A DNA stretch of 64,000 nt from JALZAI01 sp038212215 (GTDB lineage: Bacteria; Actinomycetota; Actinomycetes; Mycobacteriales; Jatrophihabitantaceae). The stretch covers positions 1 to 64,000 of the forward strand of contig JBBQUT010000025.1 of the NCBI GenBank assembly GCA_038212215.1, written 5' to 3'. The translations under genes were made by a program, and so were the position numbers. Within the stretch, counting starts at the first letter, position 1, and each line of letters begins with the position of its first letter. Positions 44,329 through 53,525 of this stretch are shown piece after piece. A model generated the notes under the pieces. That model did no database searches, was not told the DNA's origin, and saw only the letters and a program-made list of their open reading frames with translations.

Positions 44329-45445
44329 AGCCGTCACCCAGCTCGGCTGGCTGGTCTTCGCGACGGTGGACGTGGCGCTGATGTGGGCGCTTCCCGGCCT
44401 GGAGACCATCCCGTACCACCTGGTGTGGGCGAGCTTCGCGCTGCTGTACGGGCTGTTTCCCTGGTCCTTCCGGGTGAGCGCGCTGGCCTTCACCGGCGTC
44501 ACCGTCGCGACCGGCATCCCGCTGATCGAACATGCCCGGTGGGGGATCATCGGCTGGGAGGAGTGCTCGGAAATCGTGTTGATGGGGGTGATCGCCGCCC
44601 TGCTGATGTGGCACGTCCGACGCAACTTCGTTACCCAGCAAGAATTGCGAAACGTCAACGAGTCCGAGCGGATCCGCAGCCACTACCGCGAGATCGCGAC
44701 CCGGTTCGGTTCGCACGAGATCCGCACTCGGCTGGCGATCGCCCGCAGCGTCACCGAGATGATCCGCGACAGCGCCGGTATCGACGGTGCCCACCTCAGC
44801 GACCAGACCCACGAGGACGCCGATCTCGTGCTCACCGAACTGGACAAGGCCACCGCGCTCTCGTCGAAGCTGCTGGCGTTCGTGCGGCTCGGCGGCGAGT
44901 CGGGCGAGCAGCCCATCGATCTGGAGGAACTGCTGGCCTCGATCACTCGCAGGTGGGTGTTCGCGGCGGATCGCGAGTGGAGCTACGCGTCGTTCCCCGG
45001 GCTGGTCCTCGGCGACCCCGAACGGGTCGAGGTCTTGCTGGACTGCCTGCTCGAGAACGCGGTCAAGTTCACCGAGCCAGGCGACCGGATCTCGGTCGAC
45101 GCGAGGCGCACCGACGATCACATCCTGATCGCTGTCGAAGACGGCGGCAGGGGTATCCCCGCGACCGACATCGAGCGCGTCACCCGCTTGTTCGAGACTG
45201 GCAGCACGGCCGGTGACCAGGCCGGTAGTGGCCTCGGCCTCGGCATGGTGCGCGCCATGATGGAGTCCCGCGGGGGTCGGGTGCAGGTCTCCAGCATCGA
45301 GGGGCAGGGCACCACCGTCATCCTGGGCATCCCCTACCGCCGCGGCGCCGACCCTCGACCTGCGCTGCGGATGTCGTCAGCGCCGGCGGTGGCGCACATC
45401 GACACGTCTCTGGCGGACCCCGTGGCAGTAGCCGCGGGCGGCTGA
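44300..45445 (+). CDS. sensor histidine kinase
   Basis: A 381-residue membrane kinase. About four short transmembrane helices lie in the first 110 residues with almost no extracytoplasmic loop, so it probably senses a signal in the membrane. The phospho-accepting histidine lies in GSHEIRTRL, where the usual proline after RT is arginine. The ATPase domain has N-box ENAVKF, DGGRGIP and GLGLGM. The ATG at 44300 overlaps the regulator gene by 29 bases and shares its frame only there. The end of the gene lies in a 24-bp tandem repeat that contains the TGA stop. Confidence 0.85.
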   Translation: MWDIASSPARAVTQLGWLVFATVDVALMWALPGLETIPYHLVWASFALLYGLFPWSFRVSALAFTGVTVATGIPLIEHARWGIIGWEECSEIVLMGVIAALLMWHVRRNFVTQQELRNVNESERIRSHYREIATRFGSHEIRTRLAIARSVTEMIRDSAGIDGAHLSDQTHEDADLVLTELDKATALSSKLLAFVRLGGESGEQPIDLEELLASITRRWVFAADREWSYASFPGLVLGDPERVEVLLDCLLENAVKFTEPGDRISVDARRTDDHILIAVEDGGRGIPATDIERVTRLFETGSTAGDQAGSGLGLGMVRAMMESRGGRVQVSSIEGQGTTVILGIPYRRGADPRPALRMSSAPAVAHIDTSLADPVAVAAGG

Positions 45446-45490
45446 CTGTCGTCGCCCGCGGGCGGCTGACTGTCGTCGCCCGCGGGCGGC
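45433..45490 (+). repeat. 24-bp tandem repeat including the kinase stop codon (2.4 copies)
   Basis: The 24-bp unit beginning CGCGGGCGGCTGACTG occurs at 45433-45456 and 45457-45480, with a partial third copy to 45490. In the kinase frame each full copy reads AGG-stop-LSSP, so two in-frame TGA codons follow one another. The repeat runs to 13 bases before the next gene. Confidence 0.9.
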
Positions 45491-45502
45491 GATGATGGCG
45501 AG

Positions 45503-47527
45503 ATGCCCGACAGCCCCGTCCTCGACAGTGAACGGCGCCACCTGGAGCAGGCCGGCCGGTGGTTGAGTGAGATGCAGCTCGCAGCGTCGGCAATCGCCGA
45601 CTACGGCGTGGACGAGCTGGCGAGCCAGAGTCTCGGCCGGATGCGTGCCGAGCGTCTGGCTGCGCTCGGTGCCGATCCGGATGCCCCGCCGTTCTTCGGG
45701 CGTACCGACCGTGATCGCGACGGCAGCCCCGATGGGGCACCCGAGGTCTTGCACATCGGCCGGCGCCACGTCCGCGACGATCACGGCGATCCGGTGGTGA
45801 TCGATTGGCGCGCGCCGATCGCACGGGCGTTCTACCGCGCCACCCCTGCCGACCGGATGGGCGTTCGGCTACGCCGGCGCTTCGGCTTCCACGGCATGCT
45901 GTCCTCTTACGAGGACGAGCACCTCGACCGCGGCGAGTCTTTGGGACTGCAGTCGCAGCTGCTCCGCGAGGATATCGAGCGCCCTCGGGTCGGCCCGATG
46001 CGCGACATCGTGGCCACGATACAGCCCGACCAGGACGATCTCGTGCGCGCGGATCTGGACACGTCGCTGTGCATCCAGGGTGCACCCGGCACCGGCAAGA
46101 CCGCCGTCGGCCTCCACCGTGCCGCCTACCTGCTCTACACCTACCCCGAGCGGCTGCGCCGTTCCGGCGTGCTGGTCGTCGGCCCCAACCGGGCGTTCCT
46201 GCACTACATCGCACAGGTGCTGCCCTCCCTCGGTGAGGGCGGGATCGAGCAGCGCACCGTTGAGACGCTGGTCGCGAATGCGCCGACCGGCACGGAGGCG
46301 GTTGCACTCGCGACACTCAAGGGCGACGCGCGGATGGCCGACGTCGTGCGGCGTGCCGTGCTCAGTTACGTCGCCAAGCCCGCCGACGATGTGGTGGCGA
46401 TCGTCGGCACCCGCCGCTACCGCATCGGCGCGCACCACCTGCGTCGCTACGTCGACGACGCCCGCCGCGCGCTCAGCGATGGGCTGCGCTGGTCGCTAGG
46501 TCGGGAACGGCTACGCACCCAACTCGCCGAGGACGTCCGGCGCCAGCGGGAGGACGCCGGCGGCGCGCCGTCGGACGCCGAGACCGCTAGGGTGGCCCGG
46601 GCGCCCGAGGTGCGCGAGTTCGTCGACGCTGTCTGGCCGGCGCTGACGCCGGTCGCGGTGTTGTCGAGGTTGTGGGCCGAACCGGAATTCTTGCGCCGCT
46701 GCGCACCGACCTTCGCCGGGGACGAGCGGGCGCTGTTACACCGGGCGCCCGCGCGATCGTTGCGCGCGACCCGGTGGACGCCGATGGACGCCGTCTTGCT
46801 CGACGAGCTCACCGGGTTGATCGACGGTACCGAGACGTTCGTGCACGCGGTGGTCGATGAGGCGCAGGACCTGTCCGCGATGCAGTGCCGGGCGATAGCG
46901 CGGCGGTGCCCGCTCGGGTCCGTGACGGTGCTCGGCGACCTCGCCCAGGCGACGACGACGTGGTCGCCCGGCGACTGGGCCACCACGCTGCGGCACCTGG
47001 GGCACGAGTCGGCGAAGGTGCGTCCGCTGACCGCCGGGTACCGCGTGCCGGCGGAGGTGATCGAGGTGGCGAACCGGCTGCTGCCGCACATCGCGGTCGG
47101 GGTGCCGCCGGGCACGTCCGTCCGCGGCGGTCACGACGCGCTCGTGTTTGCTGGAGCGTCCTCGCTGCTCGCCTCGGTGCGCGCCGCGCTGGACGCGCCG
47201 GGGTCGGTTGGGGTCATCGTCGCCGACGCGCGCGCCGGCGAGATGCTGGGCGAGTTGCATGCCGGCGCGATCGAGGCGCAAGCGCTCGACGCGGACGCCG
47301 ACCCGCGAGTGACGGTCGTGCCCGCGTCGCAGGCGAAGGGCTTGGAGTTCGACACCGTCGTGCTGCTCGAACCCGGTGAGATCGTCGCTGCCGAACCGAC
47401 GCGCGCCGCGGGCCTTCGGCGGCTCTACGTCGTCCTCACCCGCGCGGTCTCCCGACTCGTCGTGCTGCACGACCAGCCGCTGCCCGACGAACTCGCCGCC
47501 GCTACTCCCGCGCGTCACTTATGGTAG
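45503..47527 (+). CDS. HelD/HelR-like RNA polymerase-associated motor ATPase
   Basis: A 674-residue UvrD/Rep-like superfamily 1 ATPase. It has an N-terminal coiled-coil/arm region (LDSERRHLEQAGRWLSEMQL), Walker A GAPGTGKTAVGLHRAAYLLY with lysine 199, Walker B VVDEAQDLSAMQ, and the C-terminal ATPase lobe with SQAKGLEFDTVVLLEPG and YVVLTRAVSRL. The order fits HelD/HelR proteins, which recycle stalled RNA polymerase and in some actinobacteria protect against rifamycins. It is somewhat shorter than Streptomyces HelR. I did not find a rifamycin-associated element upstream. Confidence 0.8.
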   Translation: MPDSPVLDSERRHLEQAGRWLSEMQLAASAIADYGVDELASQSLGRMRAERLAALGADPDAPPFFGRTDRDRDGSPDGAPEVLHIGRRHVRDDHGDPVVIDWRAPIARAFYRATPADRMGVRLRRRFGFHGMLSSYEDEHLDRGESLGLQSQLLREDIERPRVGPMRDIVATIQPDQDDLVRADLDTSLCIQGAPGTGKTAVGLHRAAYLLYTYPERLRRSGVLVVGPNRAFLHYIAQVLPSLGEGGIEQRTVETLVANAPTGTEAVALATLKGDARMADVVRRAVLSYVAKPADDVVAIVGTRRYRIGAHHLRRYVDDARRALSDGLRWSLGRERLRTQLAEDVRRQREDAGGAPSDAETARVARAPEVREFVDAVWPALTPVAVLSRLWAEPEFLRRCAPTFAGDERALLHRAPARSLRATRWTPMDAVLLDELTGLIDGTETFVHAVVDEAQDLSAMQCRAIARRCPLGSVTVLGDLAQATTTWSPGDWATTLRHLGHESAKVRPLTAGYRVPAEVIEVANRLLPHIAVGVPPGTSVRGGHDALVFAGASSLLASVRAALDAPGSVGVIVADARAGEMLGELHAGAIEAQALDADADPRVTVVPASQAKGLEFDTVVLLEPGEIVAAEPTRAAGLRRLYVVLTRAVSRLVVLHDQPLPDELAAATPARHLW

Positions 47528-47537
47528 GAACCCCTGG

Positions 47538-47578
47538 GTAGTCCGGTTACTACGCCACCCCGGTACTAAGCGGACTAC
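47538..47578 (+). promoter_or_regulatory. inverted repeat upstream of the dehydrogenase operon
   Basis: GTAGTCCG (47538-47545) and CGGACTAC (47571-47578) form perfect eight-base arms around 25 bases. It lies after the HelD-like gene stop and 62 bases before the E1-alpha start. It may be an operator for the dehydrogenase genes or a terminator for the upstream gene; the long loop and lack of a U tract make operator somewhat more likely. Confidence 0.4.
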
Positions 47579-47640
47579 GCACCTGACGCCAGTAGCGCTC
47601 CGCGTGGCAACCCCACACACGCGCGAACGAGGAGTTGTCA

Positions 47641-48762
47641 ATGACCGACCACGTGCACGCCGTCCAACCCGAGCCCAACATGGTGCAACTGCTCACGCCC
47701 GAGGGCCAGCGCGTCGAGCACCCCGACTACGCGCTCGACATCACCGACGACGAGATCGCCGCGCTGTACCGCGACCTGGTGATGGTGCGCCGCATCGACT
47801 CCGAGGCGATCGCGCTGCAGCGCCAAGGCGAGTTGGGTCTGTGGGCCAGCCTGCTTGGCCAGGAAGCCGCTCAGATCGGCGCCGGGCGCGCGCTGCGCAC
47901 CCAGGACATGGCTTTCCCGACCTACCGCGAGCACGGCGTCGCCTGGTGCCGGGACGTCGACGCGCTGACGCTGCTGGGCCTGTTCCGAGGCACGAATCTC
48001 GGTGGCTGGAACCCCAACGAGAACAACTTCAACCTGTACACGATCGTCATCGGTGCGCAGACGCTGCACGCGACCGGATACGCGATGGGCATCGTCCGCG
48101 ACGGCGCCGTCGGCACCGGCGATCCGGAACGCGACACTGCCGTCCTCGCGTTCTTCGGCGACGGCGCGTCGAGCCAGGGTGACGTGAACGAGGCATTCGT
48201 GTGGGCGGCCGCCGGCAACCTGCCGGTCGTGTTCTTCTGCCAGAACAATCAGTGGGCGATCAGCGAGCCGGTCGAGCGGCAGAGCCGGGTGCCGCTGTAC
48301 ATGCGCTCCGCCGGCTTCGGCTTCCCGGGCTTGAGGGTCGATGGCAACGACGTGCTCGCCTGCCTCGCGGTCACCCGCAAGGCGTTGGACAATGCCCGCG
48401 CTGCGCAGGGTCCGACCCTCATCGAGGCCTACACCTACCGGATGAACCCGCACACCACCAACGACGACCCGCGCCGCTACCGGCTTGGCAGCGAGGCCGA
48501 GACGTGGAAGCTACGCGACCCGATCGAACGGGTTCGGGCCTATCTGACCCGCGAAGCCCGCGTCGGCCCGGAATTCTTCGCCTCGGTGGACGCGGAGTCC
48601 AAGCAACTCGCGGAACGGGTCCGTGCGGGTTGCCGGGCGCTGGTCGACCCGACGCCGGAGTCACTGTTTGACCACGTCCACGTCGAACTGCCCGAAGAGT
48701 TGCAGGTGCAGCGCGCCGAGTTCGGGGAATTCGTACGCTCCGTCGAGGAGATGTCGGCGTGA
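47641..48762 (+). CDS. 2-oxo acid dehydrogenase E1 component, alpha subunit
   Basis: A 373-residue thiamine-diphosphate-dependent E1 alpha subunit. The TPP-binding motif starts at GDGASSQGDVNEAF and ends with CQNNQWAIS (GDG-N27-NN type). The phosphorylatable-type loop YRMNPHTTNDDPRRYR is typical of branched-chain and pyruvate E1 alpha. The ATG at 47641 is set by an AGGAG site six bases upstream. It is the first of three genes for the complex. The substrate class, branched-chain 2-oxo acids or pyruvate, is not certain. Confidence 0.92.
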   Translation: MTDHVHAVQPEPNMVQLLTPEGQRVEHPDYALDITDDEIAALYRDLVMVRRIDSEAIALQRQGELGLWASLLGQEAAQIGAGRALRTQDMAFPTYREHGVAWCRDVDALTLLGLFRGTNLGGWNPNENNFNLYTIVIGAQTLHATGYAMGIVRDGAVGTGDPERDTAVLAFFGDGASSQGDVNEAFVWAAAGNLPVVFFCQNNQWAISEPVERQSRVPLYMRSAGFGFPGLRVDGNDVLACLAVTRKALDNARAAQGPTLIEAYTYRMNPHTTNDDPRRYRLGSEAETWKLRDPIERVRAYLTREARVGPEFFASVDAESKQLAERVRAGCRALVDPTPESLFDHVHVELPEELQVQRAEFGEFVRSVEEMSA

Positions 48763-48793
48763 GCGAAGCTTGCGAGCGAAGCGAGGCTCGGGC

Positions 48794-49783
48794 ATGAGTC
48801 AGCCAGGTGAGCGCCCGACCCTGACGATGGCCAAGGCGCTGAACCAAGGCCTGCGCAAGGCCATGGAAGCCGATCCGAAGGTTCTCATCATGGGCGAGGA
48901 CGTCGGCAAGCTCGGTGGCGTCTTCCGGATCACCGACGGCCTGCAGAAGGACTTCGGCGAAGACCGCGTCATCGACACCCCGCTCGCGGAGTCCGGGATC
49001 ATCGGCACGGCGGTGGGCCTGGCGATTCGCGGCTACCGACCGGTGTGTGAGATCCAGTTCGACGGTTTCGTGTTCCCCGGGTTCGACCAGATCGTCAGCC
49101 AGGTCGCCAAGTTCCACAATCGTTCCGCTGGACTGATGAAGATGCCGATCACGATTCGGATCCCGTTCGGCGGCGGCATCGGCGCGGTCGAGCACCACAG
49201 CGAGTCGCCCGAGACGTACTTCGCGCACACGGCCGGGCTGAAGGTGGTCAGTTGCTCCAACGCCTCGGACGCGTACTGGATGATCCAGCAAGCCGTCGCG
49301 GACGACGATCCGATCGTTTTCTTTGAGCCGAAGCGGCTCTATCACGCCGCCAAATCCCCGATCGACGGCACCGCGACACCGCTCTACCAGGCCCGCGTCG
49401 TGCGTCCCGGCGAGCATGTGACGGTCGTCGGATACGGCCCGACGATCAGCACCGTGCTGGAGGCAGCAGCGGCCTGCGCCGAGGACGGCGTCGAACTGGA
49501 GGTCATCGACCTGCGTTCGATCTCGCCGCTGGACATGCCCACCGTCGTGGAGTCGGTTCGTCGCACCGGACGGCTCATCGTCGTGCACGAGGCGCCGAAC
49601 AGCTTCGGCGTGGGCGCCGAGATCGCGACGCGCGTTCAGGAGCAGGCGTTCTATTCGCTGGAAGCGCCGGTGCTGCGCGTCACCGGCTACGACACCCCGT
49701 ACCCGCCGAGCCGGCTCGAGCACGAATGGCTGCCCAACCTCGACCGTGTCCTCGACGCCGTCGACAAGATCATGGAGTACTGA
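48794..49783 (+). CDS. 2-oxo acid dehydrogenase E1 component, beta subunit
   Basis: A 329-residue transketolase-like E1 beta subunit with VLIMGEDVGKLGGVFRITDG near the N-terminus and the PYPPSRLEHEWLPN ending typical of the BCKDH/PDH E1 beta family. The ATG at 48794 gives the usual N-terminus. The 31-base gap after E1 alpha contains a GAGCGAAGC motif twice, a short repeat often seen between actinobacterial genes. Confidence 0.92.
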   Translation: MSQPGERPTLTMAKALNQGLRKAMEADPKVLIMGEDVGKLGGVFRITDGLQKDFGEDRVIDTPLAESGIIGTAVGLAIRGYRPVCEIQFDGFVFPGFDQIVSQVAKFHNRSAGLMKMPITIRIPFGGGIGAVEHHSESPETYFAHTAGLKVVSCSNASDAYWMIQQAVADDDPIVFFEPKRLYHAAKSPIDGTATPLYQARVVRPGEHVTVVGYGPTISTVLEAAAACAEDGVELEVIDLRSISPLDMPTVVESVRRTGRLIVVHEAPNSFGVGAEIATRVQEQAFYSLEAPVLRVTGYDTPYPPSRLEHEWLPNLDRVLDAVDKIMEY

Positions 49784-49785
49784 CC

Positions 49786-51180
49786 ATGTCGGTCAAACAG
49801 TTCCTGCTGCCCGATCTCGGTGAAGGTCTCACCGAGGGCGACATCCTGAAGTGGACGGTGGCCGTCGGCGACACGGTCGAGGTCAACGACACGATCGCCG
49901 AGGTCGAAACCGTCAAGGCCGCCGTCGAACTGCCCTCACCGTTCGCCGGCTTGGTCACTGCACTGCACGCCGCAGAGGGCGAGACCGTCCCGGTGGGCAC
50001 GGCCATCATTTCGATCGATGTCGGTGTGACGTTTGCTGCGGCCCCCGAGGCTCCGCCCAGCAACGCGCCCGTGTTCGACGTCGCCTCCAACGCAGGCTCC
50101 ACCGAGGATCTCGTCCCGCAGCCTCCGCAGGGCGACGACGGCGAGGAGAAGCAGCTCACGCTGGTCGGGTACGGCCCGCGCGAAGGTGTCGGCCGGCGCC
50201 GGCGGCGGCCTTCGAAGGCTGGCGCGGACTCGGCCAACCTCTCCTTCAACCTGCCGCCGGCCTCGGGCGCCCCCGCCCCACCCGTCGAGGAACCCGAACC
50301 CGCTCGGGAGGTGTCACCGCGCACCCTCGCCAAGCCACCGGTGCGCAAGCTGGCGAAGGATCTCGGCGTCGATCTCGCGACCGTGACCCCGACCGGTCCG
50401 AATGCAACGGTCTCGCGCGAGGATGTCCGAACGGCTGCCGGCACCGCGGTTCCGGCAGCCTCGCCGGCGGGCGCCCGGGAGACTCGCATCGCGATCAAGG
50501 GCGTCCGTAAGCACACCGCGGCCGCCATGGTTTATTCGGCGTTCACTGCACCGCACGTCACCGAGTTCATCACCTGTGACGTGAGCGCGACGATGCAACT
50601 GCGCGACCGGTTGGCCGCTCGCCGGGAGTTCCGTGACGTCCGGGTCTCGCCGCTTCTATTCGTCGCGAAGGCGGTCATCCTCGCCGCGGCGAAGACGCCG
50701 TCGATCAACGCGACATGGGACGACGCCGCAGCCGAGATCGTCCTCAAGCACTACGTGAACCTCGGCATCGCTGCTGCGACCGAGCGCGGGTTGATCGTGC
50801 CCAACATCAAGGACGCAGACCGGCTTAGCCTGCTGCAGTTGGCGAATGCGATCACTGCCCTCACCGACACCGCGCGCTCGGGTCGGACCTCGCCCGCCGA
50901 CATGGCGGGCGGCACGATCACGATCACCAACGTGGGCGTGTTCGGGGTCGACACCGGTACTCCGATCCTGAACCCGGGCGAGGCGGCCATCGTCGCGTTC
51001 GGCGCCGTGCGGCGGATGCCGTGGGTGGTCGATGACGGCGGGGTCGAGCGGATCGAGCCGCGTTGGGTCACCCAGCTCGCGGTCAGTTTCGACCACCGTG
51101 TGGTGGACGGCCAGCAAGGCTCTGAGTTCCTCGCCGACGTCGCTGCGGTGCTCAACGATCCGGCCCTGGCGTTGCTGTAG
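49786..51180 (+). CDS. 2-oxo acid dehydrogenase E2 acyltransferase
   Basis: A 464-residue E2. One lipoyl domain at the N-terminus carries the modifiable lysine in VETVKAAVELP. A peripheral-subunit-binding domain (PPVRKLAKDLGVDLATVTP) follows about residue 185, then the acyltransferase domain with SFDHRVVDGQQG at the end. Only two bases separate it from E1 beta. No E3 (dihydrolipoyl dehydrogenase) gene is in the window, so E3 must be supplied from elsewhere. Confidence 0.93.
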   Translation: MSVKQFLLPDLGEGLTEGDILKWTVAVGDTVEVNDTIAEVETVKAAVELPSPFAGLVTALHAAEGETVPVGTAIISIDVGVTFAAAPEAPPSNAPVFDVASNAGSTEDLVPQPPQGDDGEEKQLTLVGYGPREGVGRRRRRPSKAGADSANLSFNLPPASGAPAPPVEEPEPAREVSPRTLAKPPVRKLAKDLGVDLATVTPTGPNATVSREDVRTAAGTAVPAASPAGARETRIAIKGVRKHTAAAMVYSAFTAPHVTEFITCDVSATMQLRDRLAARREFRDVRVSPLLFVAKAVILAAAKTPSINATWDDAAAEIVLKHYVNLGIAAATERGLIVPNIKDADRLSLLQLANAITALTDTARSGRTSPADMAGGTITITNVGVFGVDTGTPILNPGEAAIVAFGAVRRMPWVVDDGGVERIEPRWVTQLAVSFDHRVVDGQQGSEFLADVAAVLNDPALALL

Positions 51181-51282
51181 TTGCGCACAGAGTGATGCTA
51201 GGCACAGGCAGGCATACAGCGACTGAATCATAGGTTCTACGGGCATACTAATTATGAATCGGAAGTAAACGAGGAGCCCGAC

Positions 51283-51426
51283 ATGAACCGCCCGACCAAG
51301 CGAATCGCCCGAGCGATGCGCGTCCACCGTCAGCAGCGTGAGTTCGATCGCGCCTTGCGCGCGGCCACACCGACAATGCGGCAGGAACTGCTCGCCGCGG
51401 CGTCGCGAATGAACTACCTCAGCTGA
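51283..51426 (+). CDS. 47-residue conserved small basic protein
   Basis: A short gene with a GAGGAG site eight bases before the ATG. The protein (MNRPTKRIARAMRVHRQQRE, then a helix FDRALRAATPTMRQELLAAA) is very basic and helical. Proteins with this TPTM(R/Q)QELLAAA pattern occur across actinobacteria, from memory, without known function. It sits in the gap between E2 and the thioredoxin-NHL gene. Confidence 0.65.
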   Translation: MNRPTKRIARAMRVHRQQREFDRALRAATPTMRQELLAAASRMNYLS

Positions 51427-51445
51427 GTCGTAGCCGCTCACTGCC

Positions 51446-53266
51446 ATGACGTCCGTGCGCGTGCGAGCCCCGCAGTTCCCCATCGGCGCCACCTGGTTCA
51501 ACACCGGGGAGAGGGCGCAGCTGTTAGGTGAACTGCGGGGCCGCTTCGTGCTGCTGGATTTCTGGACGTTCTGCTGCGGTAACTGCCTGCACGTCCTGGA
51601 CGAGCTGCGCCCCCTCGAGGCGAAGTTCGCCGACATCCTGACCGTGATCGGGGTGCATTCGCCGAAGTTCGCGCACGAGGCCGAGGACGGCGCTGTGGCT
51701 GCGGCCATCGAGCGCCACGAAGTGCGCCACCCGGTCGTCAACGACCCGGCGATGTACCTCTGGCAGCAGTACGCCGTCCGCGCGTGGCCGACGCTTGTCC
51801 TCATCGATCCGCAGGGCTATGTGGTCGCACAGGCAGCCGGCGAGGGCCAGGTGAGCGCGCTCGATGCGAGCATCACCCGCCTTGCCGCCGAGCACGAGGC
51901 GCGCGGCACGCTCAGGCACGGTGACGGACCCTACGTCGCGTCGCTGCCCCAACCGTCGACTTTGCGCTTTCCCGCCAAGGCGATCCTGCTGCCCGCCGAG
52001 CGCACCGGGCGTGACAGCGACAGCTTGCTGGTCGCCGACGCCGGCCATCACCAACTCGTCGAACTCGCGCTCGACGGCGAGACGGAACTGCGCCGGATCG
52101 GTAGCACCGACCGTTGCTCGGACTTCGCCGAGCCGAACGGGCTGACGCTGCTGCCTTTCGGCCTTGTCGACTACGACGTGCTGGTCGCGGACACCGCGAA
52201 TCACGTGCTGCGCGGTCTCAGGTTGTCCGACGACGCGATGCTGCCGAACGCGATGCTCCCCAACGCGACGATGACGACAATTGACCTGGCCGCCGCGCTG
52301 GCTGGCGCTCGCACGATCACCGGTCCGATCCCGAATGTGCTGTCGCCGTGGGACGTCGCCTGGTGGCCGGCGCTCGATCGAGCGGTCGTCGCCGCCGCCG
52401 GCGTGCATCTGCTACTGGCGCTCGACGTGCGTAGCGGCCAAGTCGAGGTGCTCGCTGGAACCACGGTCGAGGGGCTCAAGGACGGTCCGGCACGCGCCGG
52501 TTGGCTGGCCCAACCGTCCGGTCTCGCGGTCGACGGCGACCGGCTGTGGTTCGTCGACGCCGAGACATCGGCGCTGCGCACGCTGACAGCCGACGGCCGT
52601 TTACACACCGTGATCGGCGAAGGTCTGTTCGATTTCGGTCACGTGGACGGACCGGCCGCCGATGCCCGGCTGCAGCACCCGCTCGGCGTCACGCTCCTCC
52701 CTGACGCTTCGGTCGCTGTCCTCGACACCTACAACGGCGCCGTGCGCCGCTACGACCCGGCGACCGGGCAGGTCTCCACGCTCGCCAGGGATCTTGGCGA
52801 GCCGTCCGGGGCGGTGCTCGTGGGCGGTGAGCTGATCGTCGTGGAATCCGGCGCCCATCGCTTGGTGCGACCGGTACCGCGCTCCGACCTGGTCGCCGGA
52901 CCTGCCCTGCGTACCCAGCGCCCGTCCACCGATGTCGTGCCGGGTCCGCTGAGGCTGGAGGTCGTCTTCCAGCCGGCTCCGGGGCGCACCCTGGATGAGC
53001 GGTACGGGCCGTCGGCACGCCTTTCGGTAAGCGCGTCGCCGCCAGAATTGCTGCAAGACGGCGCCGGCGAGACGACTGGGCTGCGCCGTGTGCTCACCCT
53101 CGCTCCCGCGCCGGCCGAAGGCGTGCTGCACATCGGCGCGCAGGCCGCGTCGTGTGACAGCCTCGGCGAACACGCCGCCTGCTACGTCGCCCGGCAGGAC
53201 TGGGGTGTTCCGGTCCGCGTGGTCGAGGGCGGAGCCGGCGAGCTGCAGCTCGTGCTGCTCGACTGA
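51446..53266 (+). CDS. thioredoxin-like/NHL-repeat protein (NHLRC2-like)
   Basis: A 606-residue two-part protein. Residues 1-160 are a thioredoxin/TlpA-like fold with the redox motif CGNC in FWTFCCGNCLHVL and the cis-proline RAWPTLVLIDPQG. The rest is an NHL-repeat beta-propeller (repeats such as LLVADAGHHQLVELAL, LVADTANHVLRGLRL and VAVLDTYNGAVRRYD). The architecture matches NHLRC2. No signal peptide is seen. It also contains a small AMLPN duplication near 52240. The function is unknown; a redox-linked protein scaffold is suggested by the family. Confidence 0.85.
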   Translation: MTSVRVRAPQFPIGATWFNTGERAQLLGELRGRFVLLDFWTFCCGNCLHVLDELRPLEAKFADILTVIGVHSPKFAHEAEDGAVAAAIERHEVRHPVVNDPAMYLWQQYAVRAWPTLVLIDPQGYVVAQAAGEGQVSALDASITRLAAEHEARGTLRHGDGPYVASLPQPSTLRFPAKAILLPAERTGRDSDSLLVADAGHHQLVELALDGETELRRIGSTDRCSDFAEPNGLTLLPFGLVDYDVLVADTANHVLRGLRLSDDAMLPNAMLPNATMTTIDLAAALAGARTITGPIPNVLSPWDVAWWPALDRAVVAAAGVHLLLALDVRSGQVEVLAGTTVEGLKDGPARAGWLAQPSGLAVDGDRLWFVDAETSALRTLTADGRLHTVIGEGLFDFGHVDGPAADARLQHPLGVTLLPDASVAVLDTYNGAVRRYDPATGQVSTLARDLGEPSGAVLVGGELIVVESGAHRLVRPVPRSDLVAGPALRTQRPSTDVVPGPLRLEVVFQPAPGRTLDERYGPSARLSVSASPPELLQDGAGETTGLRRVLTLAPAPAEGVLHIGAQAASCDSLGEHAACYVARQDWGVPVRVVEGGAGELQLVLLD

Positions 53267-53525
53267 CGATTGTCGCCTGCCTGTGAGCAACCGGACTCGC
53301 AAACGCCCGTCTAGCGCGCAGGCGGACAACGATTCCACTCGAAGATTGGCCGTGATGCGTCTCACGAGCACGCGTTCCTCCTACTGACGACAGGTTGGGC
53401 ACGCAACACCATTACATGTCGAGCAGCCCAAGCAACTCCGTTTGCACATAGCGGGGTGCGCATGGGCAGTCTGCTGCGTCGGTAGCCGGACACCCCGCAG
53501 CCCCCGGCTGAGTACCGTCCTGAAC

